A stretch of DNA of 64,000 nt from Bradyrhizobium sp. JYMT SZCCT0428 (lineage in GTDB: Bacteria; Pseudomonadota; Alphaproteobacteria; Rhizobiales; Xanthobacteraceae). Below the pieces are notes generated by a model that was given only the letters and a program-made list of their open reading frames with translations, had not been told where the DNA came from and did no database searches. The translations under genes and the position numbers were made by a program. This document shows, piece after piece, positions 34,203 to 42,935 of this stretch; position 1 is the first letter of the stretch, and each line of letters begins with the position of its first letter. The stretch covers positions 62,001 through 126,000 of the forward strand of contig NZ_JAFCLS010000008.1 of the NCBI RefSeq assembly GCF_018131075.1, written 5' to 3'.

Positions 34203-35407
34203 GTGAGCCCGATCGATACACTGTTCACCAACGCAAAATTCGCTGACGGTTCGCTCAATGATGTTGCCGTTGCGAACGGACGCATCAGCTCCGTTTCGAG
34301 GGCGGGAACCCAAATCTCCGCCGCTACGCCGACACGCGATCTCGGCGGCGCGCTGCTCGTTCCCGGATTTGTCGAAGGGCACATCCACCTCGACACCAGC
34401 TTCTATGGCGACGACTGGAAGCCCCACAAGCCCTATACCAGCGGCTTCAATGTCCACGAGCGCGTCGCCTTTCAGGCGCAAAATTTCGCCGAAGCGGCTC
34501 CCGTGGAAGTCCGCGCCCGAAATCAGCTCGAGCTTTGTATCGGCCATGGCTCGACGCATATGCGCAGCCATGTCACGGTGGACGGCACCATCGGGCTGCA
34601 ATCGCTGGGGAAGATTCTGGCGGTGCGCGAGGCCTACCGGGGTATCATCGATATCCAGCTCGTCGCGTTCCCGCAGAGCGGTATCCTGCAAAACCCCGGG
34701 ACAGCTGAACTGCTCGATGAAGCGGTGGCGATGGGCGCTGATCTCGTCGGCGGCATCGATCCCGCGAGCTTTGATCGCGATGTCGAAAAACATCTCGATG
34801 TCGTGTTCGGCATCGCCGAGAAGCGCGGGGTCGGCGTCGACATTCATCTGCACGATAGTGGCACGCTCGGAATCTTCGAGATCGAACAGATTGCGGCGCG
34901 TTCGCGCGCGCTCGGCATGGGCGGCCTTGTCGCGATCAGCCACGCCTATGCGCTCGGCGACGTCGTCCTCGACATCGCCAAACGCACGGCCGACGTTCTG
35001 GCGGAGAGCGACGTTGCGATCATGACCAACGCGCCCGGACGCCGCCCTTTCCGCCTGTCGCCCTTCTGCGCGAGGCCGGTGTCACGGTATTCGGCGGCAG
35101 CGACAATATCCGGGATTCCTGGTGGCCTTACGGCGACGGCGACATGCTGGGCCGCGCCAACATGATCGGCTACCGCTCCGGCTTCAACACCGACGACGAA
35201 TTGGGGATTGCCTTTGACGTCGTGACCAGGGCCGGCGCGAAAGCGCTGCGGCTTAAGGGCTATGGGCTTGAGGTCGGCGACAAGGCCGATTTCGTGACGT
35301 TGAATGCGCGGCACGTGCCGGAGGCGGTGGTGGCGATCCCTCGCGGGCGATCGGTCTATAAAAATGGAAAACCGGTGGCGCACGATGGCCAGCTGGTCCG
35401 ACCGTAA
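34203..35407 (+). pseudogene. Cytosine-deaminase-like amidohydrolase, interrupted by a one-base frameshift
   Basis: GTG 34203 has GGGAGA upstream. The first part contains the metal-binding HIHLD (His60, His62), then HLHDSG and AISHAYALGDV. In frame 1 the protein derails after NAPGRRPF near 35050. The expected continuation (PPVALLREAGVTVFGGSDNI, then RDSWWPYGDGDMLGRANMIG) reads on in another frame to the stop at 35407, including the catalytic Asp in GGSDN. One lost base in the CCCTTTCC run at 35045-35052 explains it. Either a young pseudogene or a sequencing error. The intact protein would be about 400 aa. Confidence 0.85.
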
Positions 35408-35445
35408 GCCTGCCGGGCACCCGATCGTGACCGACCAGCTGCCAT

Positions 35446-36114
35446 TCAACGCTTGTTCAGGCGCCAGCCCATTTCCCAGAAGTCGGCTTCGAGCCGGGTT
35501 GCTTCCTTGAAGGTCGCGATCAGCTCGGCCTCGCGGGCCGGCGTCGCGTAGCGATCGGCCAGGGATTCCAGATGCGCCCGTGCGTTCGCCGCGACCTCCT
35601 GATAGGGCGCGCCGGCATATTCGGCAATCCAGACGCGATACGGGTTGGTTGCGAGTAGCGCGTTCGGGTGCGCGGCGAGCCTTGTTGCGATCTCGGCGTA
35701 ACCGATCACACAAGGCGCCAGCGCCACCTTGAGCGACAGCAGGTCACCGCGCATTCCGGCATCGAGCACGTAACGGGTATAGGCCAGCATCTCGACCGCC
35801 GGAGGGGCTTTTTCGAGATCGCCGGGCGACAGCCCCCAGCCGGCGCAGAGTTTGACGTGCAGGTCCATCTCGACGTCGAGAATCGCCGAAAGGCCGGCCG
35901 CCGCCTCGCGCATGTCCGCCAGCTGAGGCGACTTGTAGACCGCGAGCGCGTAGGCGCGCGCAAACTCGATCAGGAACAAATAGTCCTGAACGAGATAGTG
36001 ACGAAACGCCGCCTCGGCGAGCGAGCCGTCCGCCATGGCGTTCGTAAAGGGATGCCCGGTGTAGCCGCGCCACTCGGCGGATGCTGCGGTCTTCAGTCGC
36101 TCGAAGAAACTCAT
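35446..36114 (-). CDS. tenA: TenA-family aminopyrimidine aminohydrolase (thiaminase II)
   Basis: 222 aa from ATG 36114. It is an all-helical TenA fold with the catalytic Cys135 in LAPCVIGYAEI, Asp44 in HYLVQDYLFL, and the C-terminal Glu in LEADFWEMGW; Cys and Asp keep the numbering of Bacillus TenA. The enzyme salvages thiamine breakdown products to hydroxymethylpyrimidine. It is convergent with the frameshifted amidohydrolase. Cytosine-deaminase-like enzymes act on similar pyrimidines, so a shared pathway is possible but unproven. Confidence 0.9.
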   Translation of the reverse strand: MSFFERLKTAASAEWRGYTGHPFTNAMADGSLAEAAFRHYLVQDYLFLIEFARAYALAVYKSPQLADMREAAAGLSAILDVEMDLHVKLCAGWGLSPGDLEKAPPAVEMLAYTRYVLDAGMRGDLLSLKVALAPCVIGYAEIATRLAAHPNALLATNPYRVWIAEYAGAPYQEVAANARAHLESLADRYATPAREAELIATFKEATRLEADFWEMGWRLNKR

Positions 36115-36315
36115 GATGTTTCGCTGGGCTGGCTTTTCAACGGATGGCTTGTCCGGTGATAACAGACCACTGCGACCCGGGACAATGCCCGCTCTGCGCA
36201 GAAGCATTTCATGGCCCGATGGAGCACGACGGCAGCTTGAACGCTGCTGCGACGTCTTGCGGATCGGACAGAGCTTCCGGCGCGGAACTCCGCGGCTTGG
36301 ACAGCGTTGAGGTGT

Positions 36316-36564
36316 ATGGCAACCGTTCTGCGAAAACCGGTGATCATTGCCGCGATAATCGCGGCAGTCTCGATTACCACCATCATCCTGGTAGATCACA
36401 CCAACCTGATCGTTGACCGACGGGCTCCCCAGACGCCTCCCGGCACGACATTCAACACGGTGAATGATGCCGGCGCGACGGTCAATCCGACCCGGCCAGA
36501 ATCGGCGATCAAGCCAACGCCGCCCGGCCCGGCCCCGGTTCAGCCGGCCATTCCGGCCAAGTAG
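36316..36564 (+). CDS. Small single-span membrane protein with proline-rich tail
   Basis: 82 aa from ATG 36316. One membrane helix (VIIAAIIAAVSITTIILV, about 8-27) is followed by a Pro/Thr-rich region ending PTPPGPAPVQPAIPAK. Weak ribosome-binding site (GAGGTGT). No known domain. Confidence 0.55.
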   Translation: MATVLRKPVIIAAIIAAVSITTIILVDHTNLIVDRRAPQTPPGTTFNTVNDAGATVNPTRPESAIKPTPPGPAPVQPAIPAK

Positions 36565-36669
36565 CCGACGGCCCGCGCTTGCGAGCAAAAAGCCCCAGCA
36601 CGAGCGTCTCGATACCGACGGAAGCCGGAAGTGCGTGCAACTTAAAACAGTTTGCTTCGCGCCAATGGG

Positions 36670-36900
36670 TCAGCTCTTGAATCCCTGACTGCTGCAAAAC
36701 CACCAGGTGGTACGGGCATCCCAGCCTTTTTGGTCCAGCATCGACAGGCATTGGGTGTAGCTGGTGGCTGCAGGTTTTGAGCACTGCACAGGCGATATAA
36801 CGGGCCACGAACTACCGGAGCATTTGCTCTCGGCATTCGCTGGTGCGACTGACAGGATTGTAACAGCTAGGCCAGCAACGAAGAGTGACGCGACTTTCAT
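36670..36900 (-). CDS. Small secreted cysteine-containing protein
   Basis: 76 aa from ATG 36900 (preceded by GGGGAGAAG). Signal peptide MKVASLFVAGLAVTILSVAP ending ANA. The mature region of about 53 aa has four Cys (SKCSGSSW, VQCSKP, TQCLSML, WWFCSS), enough for two disulfides. It resembles DUF3551-type small exported proteins in size and style but lacks their motif. Function unknown. Confidence 0.7.
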   Translation of the reverse strand: MKVASLFVAGLAVTILSVAPANAESKCSGSSWPVISPVQCSKPAATSYTQCLSMLDQKGWDARTTWWFCSSQGFKS

Positions 36901-37054
36901 GGCGATCTTCTCCCCACTTCGCGGGACAGCGAATGCCATCCCAGAGCGCAAGCGCCGGATGACTATCCTCTCGGTTGCGTTCCAATTCAAGACAGGCCAT
37001 TGATCAAATTTCGAACTTGGCCGACACCCGCCGTTCGCCAGCAAGCAGCGCTAT

Positions 37055-37178
37055 AGCGGATTGGCGACAGCGCAATCCACCCGTCCGGACCAAAGACAAA
37101 GGCGGATGACGCCGGAGCCTGTCATGGAGGCGCGCCTTGCGCGGGACCCGTTGGCTGATCCGCCCCCGGCCCTACCGG
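37055..37178. repeat. GCGGATT-palindrome composite repeat, copy at 37.1 kb
   Basis: First hairpin GCGGATTG-GCGACAGCG-CAATCCAC, then AAAGACAAAGGCGGATGACGCC, GGAGCCTGTCAT, and CGCGGGACCCGTTGG-CTGATCCGCC. Here the inner pair of the stem is TTG/CAA instead of the usual TTA/TAA. Confidence 0.75.
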
Positions 37179-37179
37179 G

Positions 37180-37365
37180 TCACTTGGCGTAGCCCTGGGA
37201 TCGGAGCCACGCGATCTTGCGGTTTCCGTTCATCCAGTCGTCGGCATCCGCCTTGCTGGTCAGCCCGGTGATCTCGCGTTGTTCGCTGCCCGGATAGTCT
37301 GCCTGGATAGTCCAGTCGTCATCTGCGATCCGGACGGTCTTGAAGGTCACTTTTGCTTTTGCCAT
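37180..37365 (-). CDS. Small hypothetical protein
   Basis: 61 aa, MAKAKVTFKTVRIADDDWTI at the N-terminus, ending WMNGNRKIAWLRSQGYAK. A short beta-hairpin plus helix protein; the DADDWMNGNRKIAWLR segment looks like a conserved surface helix. From memory, similar proteins occur in Bradyrhizobium without known function. ATG 37365 has CTCATGGC context and GTGCATAAGG upstream. Confidence 0.6.
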   Translation of the reverse strand: MAKAKVTFKTVRIADDDWTIQADYPGSEQREITGLTSKADADDWMNGNRKIAWLRSQGYAK

Positions 37366-37435
37366 GAGACCTTATGCACCATCCGGAGGGGACAGTGTGA
37401 GGTTTTTCACGAGCGAAACCAGCGCGCAGGCAATG

Positions 37436-37460
37436 AAAAAGGCCGCCAACCGAGGCGGCC
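37436..37460 (-). terminator. Rho-independent terminator for the peptide gene at 37480
   Basis: On the minus strand GGCCGCC-TCGGTT-GGCGGCC is followed by TTTTT. It begins 20 bp after the stop codon of the double-glycine peptide gene. Confidence 0.85.
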
Positions 37461-37479
37461 TTGCAAGCTGAAGTGTCAA

Positions 37480-37644
37480 TTATCGGACGCCGTTATGGTT
37501 GGGCGGGCATTTGCCTTCACCCTTCGACTCGGCGACGCGCCGAGCGCCGCGCTGGATCCCGGCTGCTGCCATATCAGTGATCATTGATCCACCGGCCACG
37601 GCGCCAAGTTCGATGTCGGTCAAGATTGAGGTCTGTTTGGTCAT
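37480..37644 (-). CDS. Double-glycine leader peptide
   Basis: 54 aa. The leader MTKQTSILTDIELGAVAGG has the ELG-V-GG cleavage motif and an N-terminus almost identical to that of the peptide at 46031 (MHSQTSILSDAELDFVSGG). The mature part SMITDMAAAGIQRGARRVAE, then SKGEGKCPPNHNGVR is cationic with one Cys. ATG 37644 follows AGCGGGAC. Its upstream 90 bp is shared with 46031 and contains a CRP-like palindrome. A clean terminator closes the unit, so it is monocistronic. Confidence 0.75.
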   Translation of the reverse strand: MTKQTSILTDIELGAVAGGSMITDMAAAGIQRGARRVAESKGEGKCPPNHNGVR

Positions 37645-37951
37645 TGTCCCGCTCCGTGTTTGGCGAAGGCCGCCGTTGATCTGGAGCGAGTATGCCGGGT
37701 GACGATCCCGTGGACTGTGACCGCCGTCACGCAGCACGCAAGGGGACGCCAACCAGGACGGGTTAGCGACGGCCTGATCCGCCTGCCCAAATTGAAAGCA
37801 ATGTCGGCATCAATTCAGTAGAAGTACGGGAATCGCGCGCCGCACCTCCGGGAAATCGCGGGGATCGTTCAATGGAACTTTAGCGATTGCCGTCTAACAA
37901 GCACGGCACCGACCATTACCGGCTGACATAGATCCGAAGGCGAGCCCAACC
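37645..37951. other. Intergenic region with the peptide promoter
   Basis: 307 bp between divergent genes. The first 95 bp are conserved with the region upstream of the 46031 peptide gene. The remainder shows nothing I can assign. Confidence 0.5.
37716..37731. promoter_or_regulatory. CRP-like palindrome C (double-glycine peptide promoter)
   Basis: TGTGA-CCGCCG-TCACG, centred 79 bp upstream of the peptide gene start at 37644. Both half-sites match the Crp consensus except the last base. Confidence 0.65.
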
Positions 37952-39252
37952 GTGCAACTTCATTTTTTTCGGGCTCTGGCCAACATTGTCAATTCGACGA
38001 GGATCGGCGCGATCGAGTGCGTCGCCCGCTTTGGAAAAAACAGCTCGGGCAATATCGCGGTGCTGTTCGGAATTGTCCTGGTGCCCCTGCTGATCGCCGT
38101 CGGCTGCGCCATCGACTATTCGGTGGCGAACAATCAACGCACCAAGATGCAGTCGGCGCTCGATGCCGCAATCCTGGCCGGCTCGATCGCCGGCAAACAA
38201 GCGCTAGATTCCGGTGCCAACAGCACCGCGGCGATTGCAGCAGCCAATGCCGCTGCCGCCAATTTCTTCTCCGCCAATATACCATCGGGCATCTCGGCCA
38301 GCATCAGTACCAACTTCACGATGGACGGCCTCACGCTTGCAGGAAAGGGAACGGCGACGGGCACCGTTTCCAACTCCTTCATGAAGGTGGCCGGCCATCC
38401 GACCACGCAATTGTCGACGGCCTCGCAGTCGAGCTCGACGGCCCAACCTTACCTGAACGTCTATCTCCTGATCGATATCTCCGCATCGATGCTGTTGCCA
38501 TCGACCAGTGCGGGCATCACGCAGATGATGAACGGCCAGGGAGGCTGCGCGCTGGCCTGCCACGACAAGGCCAACGGCACCGATTCATATGCCTGGGCGC
38601 AGAAGAAGGGAATCGAACTGCGCTACCAGGTCGTCAATCAGGGCGTCCAGAATCTGCTGACTTACCTCAACAGCAATGCGAACCTGAAATCCCACGTCAA
38701 GGTCGGGTTGTGGTCGTTCGACGACAACCTGTCGCAACTGACGGCTCCGACCTACACCTATTCGATGGTATCAAGCAATTTTCCGGCGCCTGCGCTTGCC
38801 AACACCGACGCATCGGCGGCAACGCCTTTCAACAGCCTGATATCGAAATTCATCAGCGATGTCGGCCCCGCCGGTGACGGCAGCTCAGCGTCCAGTCCGC
38901 AGAAAATGGTGATCATTGCCACCGACGGCGTTAACGATCCGACACGCGCCTGGGTCTCGGAGCCATCGCTTCGATCGTGTTCGACACCGCCTTCTGCAGC
39001 ACGTTCAAGAGCAAGGGCGTCACCGTTGCGATCATCAATACGCCCTATTATCCGATGACCTGGGACTGGGGTTACAACGCGACGCTCGGCCAGCCCGGCA
39101 GCCTCGGCGGCGCGACCCGCGTCGACGATATTCCGATCGCCTTGTCGGCATGCGCAGGCAAATATTTTACGGTGGCGTCAGACGTCGCCTCGATCCAATC
39201 GGCGTTCACAAAGCTTTTTGTGGCGGCGTCGCCGATACGGCTGACGAACTAG
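37952..39252 (+). pseudogene. TadG-like pilus-assembly protein with von Willebrand A domain, frameshifted
   Basis: GTG 37952. The N-terminal TadE/TadG-like segment is present: FGKNSSGNIAVLFGIVLVPL, one membrane helix and QRTKMQSALDAAILAGS. A vWA domain follows (MIDAS-like DISAS at 175-179, and MVIIATDGVND). After WVSEPSLRS near 38965 the frame is lost; the expected end (VFDTAFCSTFKSKGVTVAII, then PIALSACAGKYFTVASDVAS and SPIRLTN) continues in another frame to 39252. A single missing base explains this. The full product would be about 432 aa. No other tad genes are near. Pseudogene or sequence error. Confidence 0.8.
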
Positions 39253-39369
39253 CGCGCCGGGCGGATGAGCGGGAGCGCCATCGCCGTTCCAACCTGAGAC
39301 AGGATGGCGGACTGCGCCGCCACCGCTTCATCGGGCCGCGCCTTGCGCGACCCGTCGGGCTCTCGCAGA

Positions 39370-39633
39370 TCAGTACCGGTCGTAGTAGCGGCCGCGCGGA
39401 TAGTAGGCGTGGGCGTGCATGGGGTTGATGCCACAATAGGCGTCGGTCCCGTACGCGGTCGCCATGCACTGCTGGTAGCTGGAGAACTGGCAATTGCCGG
39501 GATAGCCCCACTGGCGGCCTTGCAGGCAATAGCGATCCTGGATGCGCTCGGCCGCGGGTGCCGGCGACATCGATCCGACGACGGTCAAGGCGGAAACGGC
39601 TGCCAGAATGGCAAGGGAAACATTGCGGCTCAT
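39370..39633 (-). CDS. DUF3551-like small secreted protein (2 of 3)
   Basis: 87 aa. Signal peptide MSRNVSLAILAAVSALTVVG, cleaved near PAPA. The mature part has DRYCLQGRQWGYPGNCQFSS, YQQCMATAYGTDAYCGINPM and a Tyr/Arg tail (YYPRGRYYDRY). It has the four-Cys Bradyrhizobium DUF3551 layout with YGTDAYC instead of SGRAAQC. Exported; function unknown. Confidence 0.8.
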   Translation of the reverse strand: MSRNVSLAILAAVSALTVVGSMSPAPAAERIQDRYCLQGRQWGYPGNCQFSSYQQCMATAYGTDAYCGINPMHAHAYYPRGRYYDRY

Positions 39634-39949
39634 GGTCGAAATTCCTTGAATTGCTGTGAATCGCTTTCGATAGATAGACGGGCCAGCCCCTCGAAAAGTT
39701 CAAACCCCGGGGCGGATTAATCCCTAAAGTTTCATAACGAAGCCTTGACCGCTCGGAACCTTCTGACCGATCACGGATTTTCACTCCGTGTACCTGAAAA
39801 AGCCGGCAAGGATGACCGAGGCGCGCTAGTATCAGTGATCGTGCGCAGGTCTGTGACGAAGCTTTGGCGGCAGACGTTGCGCCCCAGCAAGCGGCCTCAG
39901 CAATAAACCCGCGAGGCTGTTCTGGTTGGCGATTTTGAGGGATGTTCCG
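39634..39949. other. Intergenic region between two DUF3551-like genes
   Basis: 316 bp between divergently transcribed paralogues. I see no gene, hairpin or operator that I can support beyond generic promoter space. Confidence 0.4.
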
Positions 39950-40216
39950 ATGCGCATTTTAGCTTTGACGTTCCTGACGATTGGTCTGGTTACCGCTGCC
40001 GAACACGCTCCGGCGCAGACCTTTGACCCGGCGTTTCCAGTCTGTGCGCATGTCATTCCGTGGGGCGGCGGTTCTTTTGAAGATTGCACCTACTATACGA
40101 TGGCCCAATGCGCGGCTTCGGCTTCCGGCCGCGCCGCGCAGTGCAACCCCAACCCGTTTTACACTCGTGCGGCAGCGCCGAGACAGGGCGAGCGGCGTTA
40201 TCGCCGGGGTTACTGA
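39950..40216 (+). CDS. DUF3551-like small secreted protein (3 of 3)
   Basis: 88 aa from ATG 39950. Signal peptide MRILALTFLTIGLVTAAEHA, cleaved near APAQ. The mature part has FPVCAHVIPWGGGSFEDC, AQCAASASGRAAQCNPNP and a basic tail. Closest in this window to the protein at 30517 (shared ASGRAAQC core and NP-(Y/F)Y ending). Function unknown. Confidence 0.8.
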   Translation: MRILALTFLTIGLVTAAEHAPAQTFDPAFPVCAHVIPWGGGSFEDCTYYTMAQCAASASGRAAQCNPNPFYTRAAAPRQGERRYRRGY

Positions 40217-40247
40217 ACTGGCGCAGCAGGCCTGTTGGCGCCCCTGT

Positions 40248-40454
40248 TCATCGGCTGCCCGATTTTGAAAGGGCCCGGTCGACGGCCAGGACCACCTGCG
40301 TGATGGCCTCGCTGCGCGTTTTCGTTTCGCCGGTTTTGGTGGTGTGGTCGTCAAGCGTCACCGCCCATCGCCACGAATCGGGCTGGTCGCCTTCGAAAAT
40401 CAGATAATTCTTGCCGCGGTATTCCATCGGAAAAAATTCGATACTTGTCTGCAA
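40248..40454 (-). CDS. Small hypothetical protein
   Basis: 68 aa. A beta-rich first half (IEFFPMEYRGKNYLIFEGDQ, WRWAVTLDDHTTKTGETKTR) and a C-terminal helix (ITQVVLAVDRALSKSG). The W-W-V-L-D---TKTGETK-S pattern looks like a conserved small fold, but I do not recognise a named family. An internal ATG (MEYRGKN) is an alternative start. Confidence 0.6.
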   Translation of the reverse strand: MQTSIEFFPMEYRGKNYLIFEGDQPDSWRWAVTLDDHTTKTGETKTRSEAITQVVLAVDRALSKSGSR

Positions 40455-40658
40455 TCAATGCCGGTCGCGCTAATCTCCCAGCCTACCACGGTTCCGCATC
40501 CGGCTGCACGGTGAAATTCGTGCGCCGCAGCCGAACCGGTGGCCGCGCTGGCAGGCCGAAGCTTTCGAGGCCATCAGGCCAGCCAGCCCATGCCCTCCCT
40601 GGCAATCATGACGGGCCCTGACAAGGCCCAATGAAAAGGCCGCAATGAGACGCTGGTT

Positions 40659-40898
40659 CTACTTCTCCTTCAGCGCACCCGGCAGCGCGTCGCGCAGATG
40701 GACGGTAGCCAGCACGTTTCCTGCCTCGTCCGCGATCAGGATCCTCATCGGCATGCCGTCGATAGCGAAGACGATCCACTCGGCGAGCAATTCGCGCGCC
40801 GCGAGCAGCGCTTCCCGTCGCGCGGCGTCGAGGTCGGGCAGTTCGGTGCCGTCGGGATCGGTGTCCAGCTCATCGATGTGAAAGTAATATCGCGGCAT
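40659..40898 (-). CDS. DUF6894-like small protein (1 of 2)
   Basis: 79 aa from ATG 40898, MPRYYFHIDELDTDPDGTEL. The opening PRYYFHI, the D--G-ELPDL-AARREAL turn-helix, and the closing MRILIADEAGNVLATVHLRD strands are the DUF6894 pattern, a small alpha/beta protein common in rhizobia. Function unknown. Paralogous to 41125. Confidence 0.75.
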   Translation of the reverse strand: MPRYYFHIDELDTDPDGTELPDLDAARREALLAARELLAEWIVFAIDGMPMRILIADEAGNVLATVHLRDALPGALKEK

Positions 40899-41124
40899 GC
40901 TGGTTCTCAACCACCAAGGCGAACACGCTATTCAACATACACATTGGCAATAAGTTGCTCTGTCGGTCAGCGAACAATGGCTACAGTTTTCCGTCCCAGC
41001 GTCGCTTAGCGAGCGGACCAACGGCGAAGGGGGTTAGCGTGCGGACATCATCGCTCGATTCCCCCAGGTATTTATCGGTGGCAGAGCGACGCTACTGCGC
41101 TCCCGCCTTCCCCGGAGCACAACC

Positions 41125-41358
41125 ATGGCGCGGCATTATTTCCATTTGGCCAATGGCACCACCACCCTGGACCCGACCGGCCTTGACCTTGCGGATTTGG
41201 GCGCGGTCCGAAACGAAGCCGTTCGCGCCGTCCGGGAGCTGCTGAACCTCGGTAAAACCGACGAGCTTTGGTCGGGCGACCCATGGAAGGTGTGGGTCAC
41301 GGACGGCCCCGACGGCACCGGGCGAACAATCCTCACCGTAGAACTCAAGACCGGGTAA
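41125..41358 (+). CDS. DUF6894-like small protein (2 of 2)
   Basis: 77 aa, MARHYFHLANGTTTLDPTGL, then LADLGAVRNEAVRAVRELLN and VWVTDGPDGTGRTILTVELK. Same (A/P)R-YFH, D--G-DL-DL, helix, beta-hairpin order as the protein at 40659. ATG 41125 has CCCCGGAG upstream. Unknown function. Confidence 0.75.
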   Translation: MARHYFHLANGTTTLDPTGLDLADLGAVRNEAVRAVRELLNLGKTDELWSGDPWKVWVTDGPDGTGRTILTVELKTG

Positions 41359-41461
41359 CGCCGCGTCGCCGCGCGGGGCTGGCCGGGCACAGTCGGCCGT
41401 TCGTTTGCGCGTGAGCCGATCATATGGCCGTCCTGGCCGACCGCATACGCGCGGTGCCCAT

Positions 41462-41686
41462 TCATTTGCGCGATGCCAGCCCTGATGACGACAGCCCTGG
41501 CGACGGCAACCACCGATTCATGCGTGAAGCTGTTTCAGCCAGTTGCGCCCGGCGCAAAAGCAGCTCCCGAGCCATTCTGCCGGCAGGTTGCTCTTCCGCC
41601 GCTTCCTTGAACCGCAAGGCCTCTTCCGCCAGCCGCTCCTCAAAGGTGGCCGTGTGCTTGACCCGTCTCCTCCTCGTCTGAGCCAT
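41462..41686 (-). CDS. Short helical paralogue family, member 1
   Basis: 74 aa: FEERLAEEALRFKEAAEEQP then AGRMARELLLRRAQLAETAS and NRWLPSPG. One of five paralogues here sharing the order (L/E)E-RL-EEA--L-E-A---P-G--R---(I/L)R-A-QAETAS---(E/R)WL-SPG. Two charged helices, perhaps dimeric. A very basic N-terminus (TRRRRVKH). This is the most divergent of the set at the N-terminus. Unknown function. Confidence 0.65.
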   Translation of the reverse strand: MAQTRRRRVKHTATFEERLAEEALRFKEAAEEQPAGRMARELLLRRAQLAETASRMNRWLPSPGLSSSGLASRK

Positions 41687-41911
41687 GGCATTCTCCTCAC
41701 CAAAACTGCCAATGCCCGATTTTAGACCGCCGTCGCCCGGATCGTCTGCCCGGTTTCTGACATTTCAAAGCCTCGCTCCGCCTGGCCCGTTGCCGGCATC
41801 GGTTCACCTGCGCGAAGCTTGCGACATGTTGCGCTGGCATGGCATCGGGAAAATGGAACTGCGGTCGCCTCTCAGGGCGCTGGAGGCGGCCGAATGAGGC
41901 GTGCTCCTTGA

Positions 41912-42607
41912 TCAGCTGTCGAAGATGCGCGCGTAGTGAGAATTGACGGCTTCATCGCACTCGCAGGCGCACTGCTTAATCTTGGCAATGTCGATGATGT
42001 GAACCCGGCCGCGCGAATAGGAAATCAATCCGGCGTCCTGTAATTTTCCCGCCACTGCCGTGACGCTGGTTCGGCGGACGCCGATCATTTGGGCGAGAAA
42101 CTCCTGCGTCAGCGGCACGTCGTCGCCGACGAGTTGTTGCATCCTCAGGAGCCATTTGCAGGTGCGGGAATAGACGTCATGAACCGCGTTGCACGCGCAG
42201 GTCTGTTGCACCTGCGCGAGGAAGAACTGTTCATAGTGCATCAGCATCCGCCGAAGTTTCGGGTTTTCCTGGGTGAGATCGCGCAGCCGGTCGGCATCGA
42301 CAATCGAAGCGGACCCTGCAACCAGCATCACGACATGGTTCAGGGAGATCTTGTGATCCATCGCGGGGCCTGCGCCGTACTGACCATCCCTGCCGATCAT
42401 GCCGGTTTCGATCCGGCCTCCGTTGGACAGTTCGACGACGCAGGAAATGATGCCGCCATGCGGAAAGTATACCCTCTGGACATGCGCATGGGTTTCCGCA
42501 ATCGCAAACCCTTGACGCAATTCTGCGATGGTGAGGTGCGGCTCGAGCTGCGCGAACGTGGCGCGATCGAGCCGGGACAAAAGTTGATTTTCGCGATGAC
42601 CGCGCAT
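41912..42607 (-). CDS. Crp/Fnr-family transcriptional regulator
   Basis: 231 aa. The N-terminal cyclic-nucleotide-binding-like barrel (FAIAETHAHVQRVYFPHGGI, then IETGMIGRDGQYGAGPAMDH) lacks an obvious cAMP phosphate-binding cassette. The C-terminal winged helix has PLTQEFLAQMIGVRRTSVTA and GLISYSRGRVHIIDIAKIK. The extra Cys (CACNAVHDV, CACECDEAV) are not arranged like the Fnr cluster ligands. This subfamily is common and mostly uncharacterised. It is the only Crp-type regulator in the window and a candidate reader of the TGTGA-N6-TCACG sites, though its recognition helix is atypical. Confidence 0.88.
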   Translation of the reverse strand: MRGHRENQLLSRLDRATFAQLEPHLTIAELRQGFAIAETHAHVQRVYFPHGGIISCVVELSNGGRIETGMIGRDGQYGAGPAMDHKISLNHVVMLVAGSASIVDADRLRDLTQENPKLRRMLMHYEQFFLAQVQQTCACNAVHDVYSRTCKWLLRMQQLVGDDVPLTQEFLAQMIGVRRTSVTAVAGKLQDAGLISYSRGRVHIIDIAKIKQCACECDEAVNSHYARIFDS

Positions 42608-42833
42608 GGCGCTCTCTCCGGAAAAGGCGGGAGCGCGACGAACTCTCAGTCACCGAAAGATGCCCAGGACGGCGCGGCGATAATGTCATCTAACCGACAT
42701 TTACGGCCTTCGTCTGTCCTTTAGGCAACTTAACGGGCACGGGGGATGAATTCGACCACTCAGGCCGCGCAGGCCAGCGCTTCCGCTCCGGCCTGTTTGT
42801 GGATTGTGAGAAGGATACAGTGGAGGCGCGGCG

Positions 42834-42935
42834 CTAGAGCAAAGCAAGCGCGATACCAAAGCACGCGATCAGCGTCGCGGTGCTCAGTGACATCACGACC
42901 AGGGCCTCTTCCTTGTGCTTTTCCAAATCGTCCAT
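42834..42935 (-). CDS. 33-aa single-span membrane micropeptide
   Basis: MDDLEKHKEEALVVMSLSTA followed by TLIACFGIALALL and a stop. A charged N-terminal helix leads into one hydrophobic helix that ends at the C-terminus, a tail-anchored layout. Support is compositional only; the ribosome-binding site is weak (GTAAATCCGG). Plausible small membrane subunit or stress peptide. Confidence 0.45.
   Translation of the reverse strand: MDDLEKHKEEALVVMSLSTATLIACFGIALALL

Noticed and set aside
41685..41897. 70-codon plus-strand ORF overlapping the start of paralogue member 1
   Set aside because: No ribosome-binding site, begins inside the opposite gene's start, Pro/Arg-rich without pattern; could be a remnant but not supportable.
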